A program made the translations under genes and the position numbers. The notes beneath the pieces were generated by a model. It made no database searches, had not been told where the DNA came from, and saw nothing but the letters and a program-made list of their open reading frames with translations. Below are positions 15,454-24,390 of a stretch of DNA of 49,005 nt, in pieces (positions within the stretch are counted from its first letter, which is position 1; each line of letters starts with the position of its first letter). The DNA lies in NCBI GenBank assembly GCA_937926785.1, contig CALBBQ010000025.1, positions 1-49,005 of the forward strand, given 5' to 3'. This DNA comes from an uncultured Bacteroidales bacterium (GTDB lineage: Bacteria > Bacteroidota > Bacteroidia > Bacteroidales > Tenuifilaceae).

Positions 15454-15975
15454 TTACCTGATTTCGTTTATCACTTTGCCTTCGCTCAGGAACGATACTC
15501 CTTGTCCGCTGGTTAGGCTAACCATAATCGATTCAACCAGAGGCTCATTGACCAGCGAGTCCGACATCCATTCTAGTATGAAGTTCGATCCCACACCGCT
15601 TTTATCGCTTTCGGGAACGAAATAGTTCACCGTTTGGAGTGGTCCTATGGTGTCGACCCTGGAGTCCAGAAAATCTTTAACCAACCGGCCGTCATTGTCA
15701 AGGTAGTAAACGCTTACCACACGAATTGGGAATCTGAGATCGGTGTTGTGTACAGCAACAAAAGCGCTCAACCCGTAAAACGATTTTCCCTCGGCGTATG
15801 GAATGCTTGAGTAAACCGGAAGGTATAGGGTTTGCCCCCGGAGTTTTTTGACTGCACCGGCTAGCTTAACATGTCCTTCATCGAAGCCTTGCAACGATGT
15901 ATTCACCTGATTGCTCTGCTTACAACCTGTTACCCCAGCAGCAAGTATGCTGACCACAAGCACTACTTTTCTCAT
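15454..15975 (-). CDS. DUF3124 lipoprotein
   Basis: A 173-residue predicted lipoprotein: signal MRKVVLVVSILAAG followed by lipobox VTGC (C18). The body matches DUF3124: LYLPVYSSIPY, FVAVHNTDLRFPIRVVSVYYLDNDGRL and the C-terminal VESIMVSL strand. The function of this family is unknown; it is envelope-located. It lies 6 bp before the antiporter gene and may be expressed with it. The 86-bp gap to the divergent C45 peptidase gene would hold both promoters, but no strong TAnnTTTG box was found there. Confidence 0.75.
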   Translation of the reverse strand: MRKVVLVVSILAAGVTGCKQSNQVNTSLQGFDEGHVKLAGAVKKLRGQTLYLPVYSSIPYAEGKSFYGLSAFVAVHNTDLRFPIRVVSVYYLDNDGRLVKDFLDSRVDTIGPLQTVNYFVPESDKSGVGSNFILEWMSDSLVNEPLVESIMVSLTSGQGVSFLSEGKVINEIR

Positions 15976-16061
15976 GGCTCATTAATTTACTTTGTCCTTT
16001 TATTTTCATATCTTGCAATATAAAACATTTTAGTAAATTAACGTGTTCAAAAGGTTTAGCC

Positions 16062-17267
16062 ATGATGAGAATTCTGGTTTTGCTTGTTCTGCTTACAGCA
16101 GGTGAGGTTTTTGCTTGTACAACAGCTATCATCAGCGGAAAGGTAACTCCCGACGGGCGACCTCTGCTTTGGAAGCACCGCGATTCCGATCAGTTTAACA
16201 ATAAAGTGGTGTACGAGGTAGGCCCTCGTTTCAGGTATCTGGCTCTTATTAACTCTAACGACCCCGAACATCATGCATGGGCAGGCACAAACAGTGCTGG
16301 CTTTGCAATAATGAACTCGGCTTCATATAACATCAAGCCCAAATCCGATTCAGCCAGAGTGGAGGATTTAGAAGGGTTAATAATGAAGCTGGCTTTAGGG
16401 CGATGTGCCACCATTTCTGATTTTGCCCAGATGCTCGATACTTTACCCAAGCCTTGGGGTGTTTCAGCTAATTTCGGAATTATTGATGCCAAAGGCGGCG
16501 CCGGATTCTTTGAAGTAAACAACTACACTTACCGTTTTTTCGATGTCAATAATACCAACGATGCTCCCGAAGGCTACCTGATACGGACGAATTTCTCAAT
16601 TTCTGGTGAAACAAATAAAGGGGCCGGCTACATACGTTACAATACCGCCACAAACCTGTTCCGCGAAGCTAAAGCTGCCGGGCTGCTAACCCCCGAATTC
16701 CTGCTTACCAAAGCCTCTCTAAGCTTAAGGCACGACATTACCGGAACCGATTTAGCGAAGGAGGCTGTTAAAACCGATAAGATTTATCCTTTTCGCGATT
16801 ACATAGTACGTTATTACTCCTCATCAACCATTGTAGTTCAGGGAGTGTTGCCCAAGGAGCCCACGGATTTTGCCACCATGTGGGTTAAGCTGGGTTTTCA
16901 GCCAGCCTCGGTGGCTATTCCGCTTTGGGTGGGTGCCGGTGGTGTTTTGCCGGAACTGATCACTGCGCCCGAGCAGCAGAATGCTAAGCTTTGTGATTTT
17001 ACGCTCAAACTGAAAAGGCAGTGCTTTCCCCTTGACTCATGGGCCGAAGGCGAGAATTACATCTTGTTAAGCAAACTCATGAACAAGGATCAAACCGGAC
17101 TTATTCAGCTAACAACCATTTTTGACCGCGAAATTATTGGTCGCACAAAACTGCTAGTTGATAGGTGGAGGAGGTTTGAGTTCAGCCCCACCGAGGCTGC
17201 TAACTTCTACCTTGAACTAAACAGGGATGTGCAACAGTTCTATAAAACCCATTTTGACTTATGGTGA
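16062..17267 (+). CDS. C45-family (Ntn) peptidase / acyltransferase-like hydrolase
   Basis: A 401-residue exported enzyme of the acyl-CoA:6-aminopenicillanic-acid acyltransferase / C45 family. The signal peptide ends exactly at FA|C, making C19 in ACTTAIISG the N-terminal nucleophile of the mature protein, as expected for Ntn hydrolases. Then follow LLWKHRDSD and WAGTNSAGFAIMNSASYN, which form the substrate pocket in the family. Such enzymes cleave or form amide bonds of small peptides or acylated amines; the substrate here is unknown. Its stop overlaps the start of the sirtuin gene, so the two are coupled. Either of two adjacent ATG codons (16062, 16065) could be used. Confidence 0.83.
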   Translation: MMRILVLLVLLTAGEVFACTTAIISGKVTPDGRPLLWKHRDSDQFNNKVVYEVGPRFRYLALINSNDPEHHAWAGTNSAGFAIMNSASYNIKPKSDSARVEDLEGLIMKLALGRCATISDFAQMLDTLPKPWGVSANFGIIDAKGGAGFFEVNNYTYRFFDVNNTNDAPEGYLIRTNFSISGETNKGAGYIRYNTATNLFREAKAAGLLTPEFLLTKASLSLRHDITGTDLAKEAVKTDKIYPFRDYIVRYYSSSTIVVQGVLPKEPTDFATMWVKLGFQPASVAIPLWVGAGGVLPELITAPEQQNAKLCDFTLKLKRQCFPLDSWAEGENYILLSKLMNKDQTGLIQLTTIFDREIIGRTKLLVDRWRRFEFSPTEAANFYLELNRDVQQFYKTHFDLW

Positions 17268-17950
17268 TGCGTAAAAGACTGGTAGTGCTTACCGGGGCTG
17301 GCATAAGTGCCGAGAGTGGCATAAGAACCTTCCGCGATATGGGTGGACTATGGGAGGACTACGATGTGATGGAGGTTGCCAGCATTGACGGGTGGAAAAA
17401 GAATCCCCAGCTGGTGCTGGAGTTCTACAACCAGCGGCGCAGGCAGCTGGAGACTGTTCATCCAAACATTGCGCACAAGTTATTAGCTGAGGCTGAAAAG
17501 GATTTCAATGTTTATGTAGTCACTCAGAACGTTGATAACCTCCACGAACGAGCAGGTAGTTCCAATGTTTTACATCTACATGGTGAGCTAACTAAAGCGC
17601 GTCCAGCTGGTTGCCCTAGTAAGGTTATAGACATTGGCTACAAGGATATTAACTGGGGCGACACACTCGATGGTTTTCAGCTTAGGCCCCATATCGTTTG
17701 GTTTGGTGAGGAAGTTCCTATGCTAAACGAGGCAGTTAAACTGGTTCAAACTGCAGAGATTTTTGCCGTTATTGGCACATCGTTAAACGTTTATCCCGCT
17801 GCCGGCCTGCTCGATTATGCCCCCAAGGGATGCCCCATTTATGTGGTTGACCCCAATGAGATTAATCTTTGGCGCCGCGATGTTACTGTTATTAAGGAAA
17901 AAGCTTCGGTTGGAGTACCCAAAATGCTTGAAATGATAAAGCATGCGTAG
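17267..17950 (+). CDS. Class III (SIRT5/CobB-like) NAD-dependent protein deacylase, zinc-less
   Basis: A 227-residue sirtuin. The NAD-binding GAGISAESGIRTFRD motif (10-24), TQNVDNLHERAG (86-97) and catalytic H105 in LHLHGE are intact. The FYNQRRRQ segment supplies Y54 and R57, the pair that binds the carboxylate of succinyl- or malonyl-lysine in CobB and SIRT5, so desuccinylase-type activity is expected. The four zinc-binding cysteines of classic sirtuins are missing: only one cysteine (GCPS) is present in that loop. ATGs at 17261 and 17267 are possible; the second overlaps the upstream stop. It overlaps the next gene by 8 bp, within a tight plus-strand operon. Confidence 0.88.
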   Translation: MRKRLVVLTGAGISAESGIRTFRDMGGLWEDYDVMEVASIDGWKKNPQLVLEFYNQRRRQLETVHPNIAHKLLAEAEKDFNVYVVTQNVDNLHERAGSSNVLHLHGELTKARPAGCPSKVIDIGYKDINWGDTLDGFQLRPHIVWFGEEVPMLNEAVKLVQTAEIFAVIGTSLNVYPAAGLLDYAPKGCPIYVVDPNEINLWRRDVTVIKEKASVGVPKMLEMIKHA

Positions 17951-18554
17951 ATTCATTTCTTTGCTTTTCCCAATTATTCTGTGCATCCCCTCTGCATTGT
18001 ACTCTCAGGGTTTTAAGGGTGGTTTGCTTGCAGGAGTGGCTGCAACACAGGTGGATGGCGACACTTACGGTGGGTACCATAAAGCCGGACCTATTCTTGG
18101 AATCTGGGTTGAGCGTGGCTTCTCAGTAAATTGGTTCTGGCGAATAAATTTCCGGTACATTCAGAAGGGCAGCTATGCAAAGGATAAGCAATCCGATGTG
18201 CCTGACTTCTACCGTATGAAGCTCAACTACTTTGAACTGCCCGTATCAGCAGGGTATCGGTTTGTAAATGGGTTTAACGTAATTTCTGGCCTATCGGTGG
18301 GGTATTTAAGCAAGGCATCCGAAGAGAATGCTCTGGGTGCTTTCCCCGATCAGGAAGTTTCTGCATTCCACAAATTCGATTTTTCAGCATTCGGTGGTAT
18401 GGAGTACAGCTACAGCCAGAAATGGAGGTTTGGTTTAGTATTTAGCTATTCCCTGTTACCCATTCGCCCCTACAAGGATAATATCACGTATCGGATGAAC
18501 ACAGGCCAAAGAAACCGTGTAATCGAGTTTCTGGCCATTTATCGTATTCAGTAA
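17943..18554 (+). CDS. PorT-like outer membrane beta-barrel protein
   Basis: A 203-residue predicted outer-membrane protein. The signal peptide ends at YSQ, followed by GFKGGLLAGVAATQVDGDTYGGYHKAG, the typical start of the small eight-stranded barrels (outer membrane beta-barrel / PorT family) in Bacteroidota. Amphipathic strands alternate to the end (VIEFLAIYRIQ). Function unknown; such proteins may help gliding, secretion or envelope stability in relatives, but none of that can be claimed here. It overlaps the sirtuin gene by 8 bp and the PagL-like gene by 1 bp, so it is part of a coupled cluster. Confidence 0.78.
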   Translation: MRRFISLLFPIILCIPSALYSQGFKGGLLAGVAATQVDGDTYGGYHKAGPILGIWVERGFSVNWFWRINFRYIQKGSYAKDKQSDVPDFYRMKLNYFELPVSAGYRFVNGFNVISGLSVGYLSKASEENALGAFPDQEVSAFHKFDFSAFGGMEYSYSQKWRFGLVFSYSLLPIRPYKDNITYRMNTGQRNRVIEFLAIYRIQ

Positions 18555-19672
18555 TGCTTTTAAGCTGCAGATATCGTCACTCTCTTTTTTTTGCTTTGCT
18601 TTTCCTCAGCTGCACTTGTTCAGCTCAGCTGGCAACCAGTTCTCTAGACATTAAGCTACGCTCAGGCTTCATTATTCCCCATCATGGTTATATGGCCTAC
18701 TTTATCACTGAAAACGTGCAGGCCATTCAAGTTAACTACGGCATTAAAACCAACGGGAGCAAGTTTTGGCACACGGCCTATAATTTTCCAACTGTCGGTT
18801 TGGGTGTACACTACTCTGGATTGGGGAACGATACGCTTTATGGTTCACTAACCGGATTATACTTCTTTATAGACAGAGAATTTTTACATCACGACAAGCG
18901 TTTCAATGTTGGTCATTCCCTATCGGTTGGCATTGGCATTGCATCAAAATGGCATGATCGGCAAGCAAACCGCGAAAATATGGTTTTGGGAACACCTGTA
19001 AATGTTTTCCTTCAGTATGATCTTGCGGCAAGCTACATTGTTTTTAGCAATCATAAACTATTGGTGAGCATTGGTGTTGCTCATGCATCGAATGGAAGTG
19101 TCAGGGAGCCTAACCTGGGTTTCAATATCTGTACAATATCAGGGGGGTATTCCTACCTGTTTAGCACGAAGGAAAAGAAAACATCTGAACCTAAGGATGA
19201 CAAAACACCTTATGCTACATGGAGTTTTGGTGTATTTGGAAGTGTGAAGGCCATTAATGCATTCAGCCAGAAACAGTACGGTATTTTTGGGTTTACCGCT
19301 GAAAAGCTTTGCCGCATTGCACCTTTGGCAATGTTAGGCGTTGAGCTAAGCGCTTATACTGATAGTTCAATTCCTGATATATTGATAAAGTATAACATGA
19401 ACCGGTCAAATCAGGTTTGCTACCAGAAGCTTGCGGTTACGTTAAATCCTAACTATCTTATGGGATTTGGAAAGCTAAGTTTAGCCTTTCAACCAGGCGT
19501 TTACCTGAAAAACAGCTACTATGGATTTGGCGCCATCTCCAACAAGCTTGGCATCAGGTATAACGTACGGCGTGGAGTTGCCATTTCTGCAGCGATTAAA
19601 GCACATTGGCTTGCCCAGGCCGATTTTATTGAGGTCGGTCTAAAATATTCATTTAACAGAAATGAAAAGTAA
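18554..19672 (+). CDS. PagL-like acyloxyacyl hydrolase (lipid A 3-O-deacylase family)
   Basis: A 372-residue outer-membrane enzyme candidate. The signal peptide ends near TCSAQ. The family's active-site signature is visible as HASNGS (H177, S179, N180), followed by EPNLG (E185), matching the His-Ser core of PagL enzymes, which remove an acyl chain from lipid A. At about twice PagL's usual length it belongs to the longer Bacteroidota form annotated acyloxyacyl hydrolase. The C-terminal strands look like the remainder of a barrel. Predicted to change lipid A in the outer membrane. It overlaps its neighbours on both sides (1 bp and 11 bp). Confidence 0.78.
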   Translation: MLLSCRYRHSLFFALLFLSCTCSAQLATSSLDIKLRSGFIIPHHGYMAYFITENVQAIQVNYGIKTNGSKFWHTAYNFPTVGLGVHYSGLGNDTLYGSLTGLYFFIDREFLHHDKRFNVGHSLSVGIGIASKWHDRQANRENMVLGTPVNVFLQYDLAASYIVFSNHKLLVSIGVAHASNGSVREPNLGFNICTISGGYSYLFSTKEKKTSEPKDDKTPYATWSFGVFGSVKAINAFSQKQYGIFGFTAEKLCRIAPLAMLGVELSAYTDSSIPDILIKYNMNRSNQVCYQKLAVTLNPNYLMGFGKLSLAFQPGVYLKNSYYGFGAISNKLGIRYNVRRGVAISAAIKAHWLAQADFIEVGLKYSFNRNEK

Positions 19673-20390
19673 AAGCCATCTCATATCCATTTTACTCATT
19701 GCGGCATTGCCATCATGCCGTTGGATTTCTGATTTTATCGCCGGCGATATGACGGAGCTTAGGGTTGAATTGCCCCCTACTTTCGATAGGATGGATGTTA
19801 AGGGCTCGTTTCATTTGATAATTATCCCCGATACCGTTGGTTACGCTTTAATCCGATGCCCTGAACATGTTCAAAGCGATGTGGCGCTGGAAGCTAAGGA
19901 TGATGTGCTTTTTATCCGTGAAAATGTACGCTACCGGTGGGCAAAGGATTACCCCATTGTAGAGGTTGTGCTGCACTTGGCAGCATTGCCCATGATAGAG
20001 ATACGCCAGCCTTGCAAGCTCTCCATTCCCCAAACTTTTAAAAGTCACCAGTTTTACATGGTCGACTGGGGTAACTACCTGGATTGTGACGCAAAGGTTG
20101 ATGTTGATTTAGTCCGAATAGATGTTTCTGGTGAAAGCTTCGGTAGCTATAGGGTTGCCGGCAGGGCAGAATTTGGACTTTTAAATGCCAATGGGGCAGC
20201 CCTGTTAAATTTCCAGCAAATGCAGGTTCGTTTTTGTACCGTGAACCAGAGCTCCATTTCCGATTTGAGCGTTTGGGTTACTCAGCGTATTACCATTAAC
20301 CTGAACTCAAGCGGAAATGTTTATCTATCGGGCAATCCGATTATTGAGCTAAACAGGCAGGGTTCCGGCAACCTGGTTCAGCTACCTTAG
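19662..20390 (+). CDS. GIN-domain (DUF2807) lipoprotein
   Basis: A 242-residue predicted lipoprotein with lipobox LPSC (C19). The rest fits a DUF2807/GIN (putative auto-transporter adhesin head) domain: LRVELPPTFDRMDVKGSFHL, then repeating beta-helix strands such as LLNANGAALLNFQQM and ITINLNSSGNVYLSGNP. Function unknown; located in the envelope. It is the last gene of the plus-strand cluster that starts with the C45 peptidase, overlapping the PagL-like gene by 11 bp. No terminator hairpin is evident before the carboxylase promoter region. Confidence 0.75.
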   Translation: MKSKSHLISILLIAALPSCRWISDFIAGDMTELRVELPPTFDRMDVKGSFHLIIIPDTVGYALIRCPEHVQSDVALEAKDDVLFIRENVRYRWAKDYPIVEVVLHLAALPMIEIRQPCKLSIPQTFKSHQFYMVDWGNYLDCDAKVDVDLVRIDVSGESFGSYRVAGRAEFGLLNANGAALLNFQQMQVRFCTVNQSSISDLSVWVTQRITINLNSSGNVYLSGNPIIELNRQGSGNLVQLP

Positions 20391-20410
20391 AACAATTAAA
20401 AATAATCAAA

Positions 20411-20480
20411 CGAACGTTTTAGTATAAGTGTTGATTTAAAACGTTTTCGGAGATAACAGATATGTTCTAAAACGATGTCG
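20411..20480. promoter_or_regulatory. Cluster of AAAACG-type elements upstream of the carboxylase promoter
   Basis: Within about 70 bp there are CGAACGTTTT (20411-20420), a perfect AAAACGTTTT palindrome (20438-20447), CTAAAACG (20466-20473) and GTAAAACA just after. The centred CG resembles LacI-type operators. A similar half-site pair lies upstream of gatE. Function is inferred from pattern only. Confidence 0.35.
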
Positions 20481-20504
20481 TAAAACATATTTGTATAAAA
20501 ATGC

Positions 20505-20557
20505 TTGCACAAAAAATATTTTTTTCCATACCTTTGTCCCGGATTCATATCTGGGAC
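20505..20557 (+). promoter_or_regulatory. Bacteroidota promoter and start-site dyad of the carboxylase operon
   Basis: TTG at 20505-20507 and TACCTTTG at 20529-20536, with 21-bp spacing, match the Bacteroidota -33/-7 consensus. The predicted start of transcription is near 20543. A dyad, GTCCCGG (20536-20542) and CTGGGAC (20551-20557), straddles that point and could bind a regulator. The promoter lies inside the long upstream extension of the biotin carboxylase frame, which fixes the true start at 20560. Confidence 0.7.
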
Positions 20558-20559
20558 TT

Positions 20560-22071
20560 ATGGTAAAAAAAGTATTAATTGCTAACCGGGGCGAGATTGC
20601 TGTCCGGATTATTCGTTCCTGTCGTGAGATGGGAATTGCATCGGTAGCAGTTTACTCCGATGCCGATCGTCGAGCCCTGCACGTTCGTTATGCCGACGAG
20701 GCATACCATATCGGCCCATCACCTTCGCGTGATAGCTACCTGAATGCCGACAAGATAATAGAGGTTGCCCTAAAAGCAGGTGCCGATGCCATCCATCCGG
20801 GATACGGCTTCCTGTCGGAGAACGCCGAATTTGCCCGAAAATGTGCCGAGGCCCGAATAACCTTTATTGGTCCCGATCCTCACGCCATCAACCAGATGGG
20901 CGATAAGATCACCGCACGCCAAACCATGATTGAGGCAGGAGTACCGGTTGTTCCCGGAACCCAACAGAAGGTGTCCGATATGGAAACCGTTCGCCGGATT
21001 GCAGATGAGATCGGTTTCCCCGTTATCATAAAGGCATCGGCCGGTGGTGGTGGTAAAGGAATGAGGCTGGTTCGGAAAGCCGAGGAGCTTGTTTCAGCTC
21101 TGAAAATGGCTCAGTCCGAAGCCCTATCGGCTTTTGGCAACGATACGGTTTACATCGAAAAGTATGTGGAATCGCCACATCATATAGAGTTTCAAATTCT
21201 TGCCGACAGGCATGGCAATACTGTACACCTGTTTGAACGTGAGTGCTCCATACAACGCCGGCACCAAAAGGTGGTTGAGGAAACCCCATCGCCATTCCTG
21301 ACACCTGAGCTACGTGAGCAGATGGGGCAAGCTGCTATTGCAGCAGCAAAGGCTGTAAACTACGTGGGTGCCGGAACCATCGAGTTCCTTGTGGATGCTA
21401 ACCGTAACTTTTACTTCCTGGAAATGAACACCCGCTTGCAGGTGGAGCATCCCATCACCGAACGGGTAACCGGCATCGACCTTGTAAAAGAACAGATCCG
21501 GATTGCTTCGGGCCTTCCAATTTCATTCCGCCAGGATGAGGTTATGCAACACGGTCATGCCATCGAGTGCCGGATACTTGCCGAAGATCCTTTCAACAAC
21601 TTCATGCCTTCCCCCGGTTTAATCAGGCATATCAGCGAGCCTAATGGGCTTGGTGTTCGAACCGATGGATACGCCTGTGAGGGTTACGAAATACCAATAT
21701 ACTACGACCCCATGATTAGTAAGCTTATTACTTGGGGACGCGACCGCACCGAAGCCATCAACCGTATGAAACGCGCCCTTTTTGAATACAAGATCACTGG
21801 TGTGAAAACATCCATTCGTTTCCTGGAAAGGATAATGGATAATCGCGATTTCAGGTTGGGTAACTATAACACCCACTTCATCCAGGAACACATGGATGAG
21901 CTCATGGATATTAAACCACGGGGCAGTAAGGTGTATGAAGATATGGCCATAATTGCTGCCTACTTCGATTACATCACCAAGATGGAGAAGGTGGCCATGA
22001 GCGATTTCACGGTAAGCCATACCGACAACTGGAAAACATACGGATTAAAGCGAAGCTTGCTGCCATATTAA
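20560..22071 (+). CDS. Acyl-CoA carboxylase, biotin carboxylase subunit
   Basis: A 503-residue biotin carboxylase. It shows MVKKVLIANRGEIAVRI at the N terminus, the ATP-grasp glycine loop KASAGGGGKGMR, and the EMNTRLQVEHPITE active-site segment. It carboxylates biotin on the carrier protein using ATP and bicarbonate. The start at 20560 is chosen because the promoter lies between it and the upstream ATG. With the biotin carrier and the carboxyltransferase that follow, it forms a three-subunit propionyl- or acetyl-CoA carboxylase; in Bacteroidota such sets usually make methylmalonyl-CoA (propionyl-CoA carboxylase) (inference). Cytoplasmic. Confidence 0.93.
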   Translation: MVKKVLIANRGEIAVRIIRSCREMGIASVAVYSDADRRALHVRYADEAYHIGPSPSRDSYLNADKIIEVALKAGADAIHPGYGFLSENAEFARKCAEARITFIGPDPHAINQMGDKITARQTMIEAGVPVVPGTQQKVSDMETVRRIADEIGFPVIIKASAGGGGKGMRLVRKAEELVSALKMAQSEALSAFGNDTVYIEKYVESPHHIEFQILADRHGNTVHLFERECSIQRRHQKVVEETPSPFLTPELREQMGQAAIAAAKAVNYVGAGTIEFLVDANRNFYFLEMNTRLQVEHPITERVTGIDLVKEQIRIASGLPISFRQDEVMQHGHAIECRILAEDPFNNFMPSPGLIRHISEPNGLGVRTDGYACEGYEIPIYYDPMISKLITWGRDRTEAINRMKRALFEYKITGVKTSIRFLERIMDNRDFRLGNYNTHFIQEHMDELMDIKPRGSKVYEDMAIIAAYFDYITKMEKVAMSDFTVSHTDNWKTYGLKRSLLPY

Positions 22072-22084
22072 AAACAGATTTGCC

Positions 22085-22594
22085 ATGGGTTTTGAAGTAC
22101 GAATTGGCGACCGTATTGCTGATGTTAAGCTGGTGCGTCGCGATGAGAATGTTGCAGTTTTTGAGGTGGATGGGGTTGAGTACGAGGTAGATATTGCCCA
22201 GGTTGAGAATGGCGTTTACTCCATCATCCATAACGGTAAGTCATTCAACATTGAGATAATCCCGGGTGATGGGCCAAAAAACTACTACGTGAACACGTTC
22301 TATAACTCACACGAAGTTGAAGTTATTGATGCCCAAAGCCGATACCAGCGAAGCCGCAAAGCGCTGGACGACCACGCCGCTGAAAAGGTAATTTCAACCC
22401 CCATGCCCGGCAGGGTTGTAAAGATACCCGTAAACGAAGGATATCCGGTTACTAAAGGAACAACGGTTATCGTAATCTCAGCCATGAAAATGGAAAGCGA
22501 GTATAAAACTCCGGTTGATGGGGTAGTGAAAAAGATCTTCGTAAATGAGGGCGATAACATCAATGCTAACCAACCCTTAGTTGAAATTGAGTAA
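22085..22594 (+). CDS. Biotin carboxyl carrier protein of acyl-CoA carboxylase
   Basis: A 169-residue carrier protein. The C-terminal biotinyl/lipoyl domain (about 100-169) has the biotin-attachment motif SAMKMES with K135 as the modified lysine. The N-terminal 95 residues are beta-rich with charged linkers and probably bind the other subunits. The residue before the alanine is S rather than the usual E. It lies 13 bp after the biotin carboxylase and 63 bp before the carboxyltransferase, and carries CO2 between those two subunits. Confidence 0.92.
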   Translation: MGFEVRIGDRIADVKLVRRDENVAVFEVDGVEYEVDIAQVENGVYSIIHNGKSFNIEIIPGDGPKNYYVNTFYNSHEVEVIDAQSRYQRSRKALDDHAAEKVISTPMPGRVVKIPVNEGYPVTKGTTVIVISAMKMESEYKTPVDGVVKKIFVNEGDNINANQPLVEIE

Positions 22595-22657
22595 ACCTCT
22601 CAGTACCTCAATCATCAATCTGTATACCTTAACTTTTTATCAGTAAACTTTTTCCAA

Positions 22658-24199
22658 ATGAAAACACTTGATGATCTATATCGGGAGTTAGAACTACGGA
22701 ATGCCCAGGCTGAACTAGCTGGAGGCCCCGATCGGATTGCTAAGCAACACGAGGGAGGCAAAAAAACTGCTCGCGAACGCATTATTGAGTTGCTTGATCC
22801 CAACACCTTCAATGAGTTCGATAAGTTTGTTACCCACAGAAACACCGATTTTGGAATGGATAAGAACCGAATTCCCGGCGATGGGGTGGTTACCGGGTAC
22901 GGTAAAATAGATGGGCGACTGGTGTATGTGTATGCTTATGATTTTACGGTTTTTGGCGGTACGTTAAGCCGTGCAAATGCCGATAAAATCATTAAACTAC
23001 AACAACTTGCAATCCGAATGGGTGCGCCAATCATAGGTCTAAACGATTCGGGGGGTGCCCGCATTCAGGAAGGGGTTCAGAGTTTGGCCGGCTATGCCGA
23101 GATATTCTACAATAACGTTCGCAGCTCCGGTGTTATCCCTCAAATTACCTGCATCATGGGTCCTTGCGCCGGTGGCGCTGTGTATTCCCCAGCACTTACC
23201 GACTTCATAATCATGGTTAAGGATTCCAGCTACATGTTTGTTACCGGCCCCGATGTTATTAAAGCGGTTACCCACGAGGAGGTTACCAAAGATGAGCTTG
23301 GTGGTGCTGTTACTCATAACGCTAAAAGCGGAGTAGCCCACTTTATTGCCGAAAACGACGAGCAGGCCCTTATGCTTATCCGGGAGCTGATGAGTTTTCT
23401 ACCCGTTAATAACATGGATGAACCGCCGGTTGTCCCCACCACCGATGATCCACTTCGTGAAGAGGAAAGCCTTCAAGTTCTCATCCCCGCCGATCCTAAT
23501 AAGCCCTACGATATCAAGGAGCTAATCCTAACCGTGGTCGACGACAGGAATTTCCTTGAGGTTCAACCACTTTACGCAAAGAACATTGTAGTTGGTTTTG
23601 CCCGAATGGCTGGTCACACCGTGGGTGTTGTTGCCAATCAGCCAGCCCATTTGGCTGGTGTCTTGGATATTGATGCCTCGGTAAAGGCTGCCCGCTTCAT
23701 CAGGTTCTGTGATTCGTTCAATATCCCGTTGGTTACTTTTGTCGATGTTCCGGGGTTTTTGCCGGGCGTAAACCAGGAATCGAATGGGATTATCAGGCAC
23801 GGAGCAAAGCTGCTTTACGCCTACTCCGAGGCCACAGTTCCTAAAATCGCAGTTATCACCCGTAAGGCTTATGGTGGCGCTTACTGCGTAATGTCGAGCA
23901 AGCAGGTGGGTGCCGATGTGAATTTTGCCTACCCCATGGCCGAAATCGCGGTTATGGGACCCGAGGGCGCCGTAAACATACTCTACAGAAGTAAGATTGA
24001 TAGCGAAGAAACCCGCCAGCACCTCATCGATGAGTACCGCGATACCTTTGCCAATCCATATCGCGCTGCAGAGTTAGGCTATATCGATGAGGTGATTTAT
24101 CCCCGGCAAACCCGTGCTAAACTGATTCAAGCTCTGGAAATGACCCGTACAAAAAGCCAGCAGAATCCACCGCGTAAACATGGTAATATCGTGCTTTAG
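22658..24199 (+). CDS. Acyl-CoA carboxylase carboxyltransferase subunit (PccB/MmdA-like)
   Basis: A 513-residue carboxyltransferase of the crotonase superfamily. The first half has [19 protein letters not shown] and [16 protein letters not shown], oxyanion-hole and CoA-binding segments; the second half has the matching [10 protein letters not shown] and [18 protein letters not shown] region. It moves the carboxyl group from biotin to acyl-CoA, likely propionyl-CoA or acetyl-CoA. The related MmdA decarboxylases share this fold, but the adjacent biotin carboxylase supports the ATP-dependent carboxylase. Third and last gene of the operon, with a hairpin terminator 14 bp after the stop. Confidence 0.92.
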   Translation: MKTLDDLYRELELRNAQAELAGGPDRIAKQHEGGKKTARERIIELLDPNTFNEFDKFVTHRNTDFGMDKNRIPGDGVVTGYGKIDGRLVYVYAYDFTVFGGTLSRANADKIIKLQQLAIRMGAPIIGLNDSGGARIQEGVQSLAGYAEIFYNNVRSSGVIPQITCIMGPCAGGAVYSPALTDFIIMVKDSSYMFVTGPDVIKAVTHEEVTKDELGGAVTHNAKSGVAHFIAENDEQALMLIRELMSFLPVNNMDEPPVVPTTDDPLREEESLQVLIPADPNKPYDIKELILTVVDDRNFLEVQPLYAKNIVVGFARMAGHTVGVVANQPAHLAGVLDIDASVKAARFIRFCDSFNIPLVTFVDVPGFLPGVNQESNGIIRHGAKLLYAYSEATVPKIAVITRKAYGGAYCVMSSKQVGADVNFAYPMAEIAVMGPEGAVNILYRSKIDSEETRQHLIDEYRDTFANPYRAAELGYIDEVIYPRQTRAKLIQALEMTRTKSQQNPPRKHGNIVL

Positions 24200-24212
24200 A
24201 AACCCCAAAATG

Positions 24213-24229
24213 GCCAGCTGAAAGCTGGC
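24213..24229 (+). terminator. Hairpin terminator of the carboxylase operon
   Basis: GCCAGCT and AGCTGGC form a perfect 7-bp stem with a GAA loop, 14 bp after the carboxyltransferase stop, followed by TATCTCTTT and, 25 bp on, a longer T-run. A second weaker hairpin lies at 24298-24316. The rest of the 191-bp gap holds only the promoter of the next gene. Confidence 0.6.
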
Positions 24230-24345
24230 TATCTCTTTAAATTTATTACCTCTTTTTTTTAATTGAAGCGGGTTGACCCTTGAATTTTCCAATCATGAAT
24301 GATGGGGCCCACCATTCCAAGTACTAATCTATCCTTGCATTTCAC

Positions 24346-24376
24346 TTGGTTGAATTGCTGAATGTATCTATCTTTA
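24346..24376 (+). promoter_or_regulatory. Promoter of the glycosyltransferase gene
   Basis: TTG at 24346-24348 and TATCTTTA at 24369-24376 with 20-bp spacing, close to the TAnnTTTG consensus with one mismatch. This overlaps an upstream in-frame ATG (24346) and so favours the start at 24391. Confidence 0.5.
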
Positions 24377-24390
24377 ACCAAAATTTATTT

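Noticed and set aside
14954..15625. 223-residue plus-strand frame opposite the antiporter and DUF3124 genes
   Set aside because: Low-complexity antisense frame across two real genes.
20491..20559. Upstream start for the biotin carboxylase
   Set aside because: The extension contains the TTG/TACCTTTG promoter, and the family N terminus begins at 20560.
24298..24316. Second hairpin before the glycosyltransferase promoter
   Set aside because: AATGATGG/CCACCATT has a mismatch and no T-run; it may be chance.
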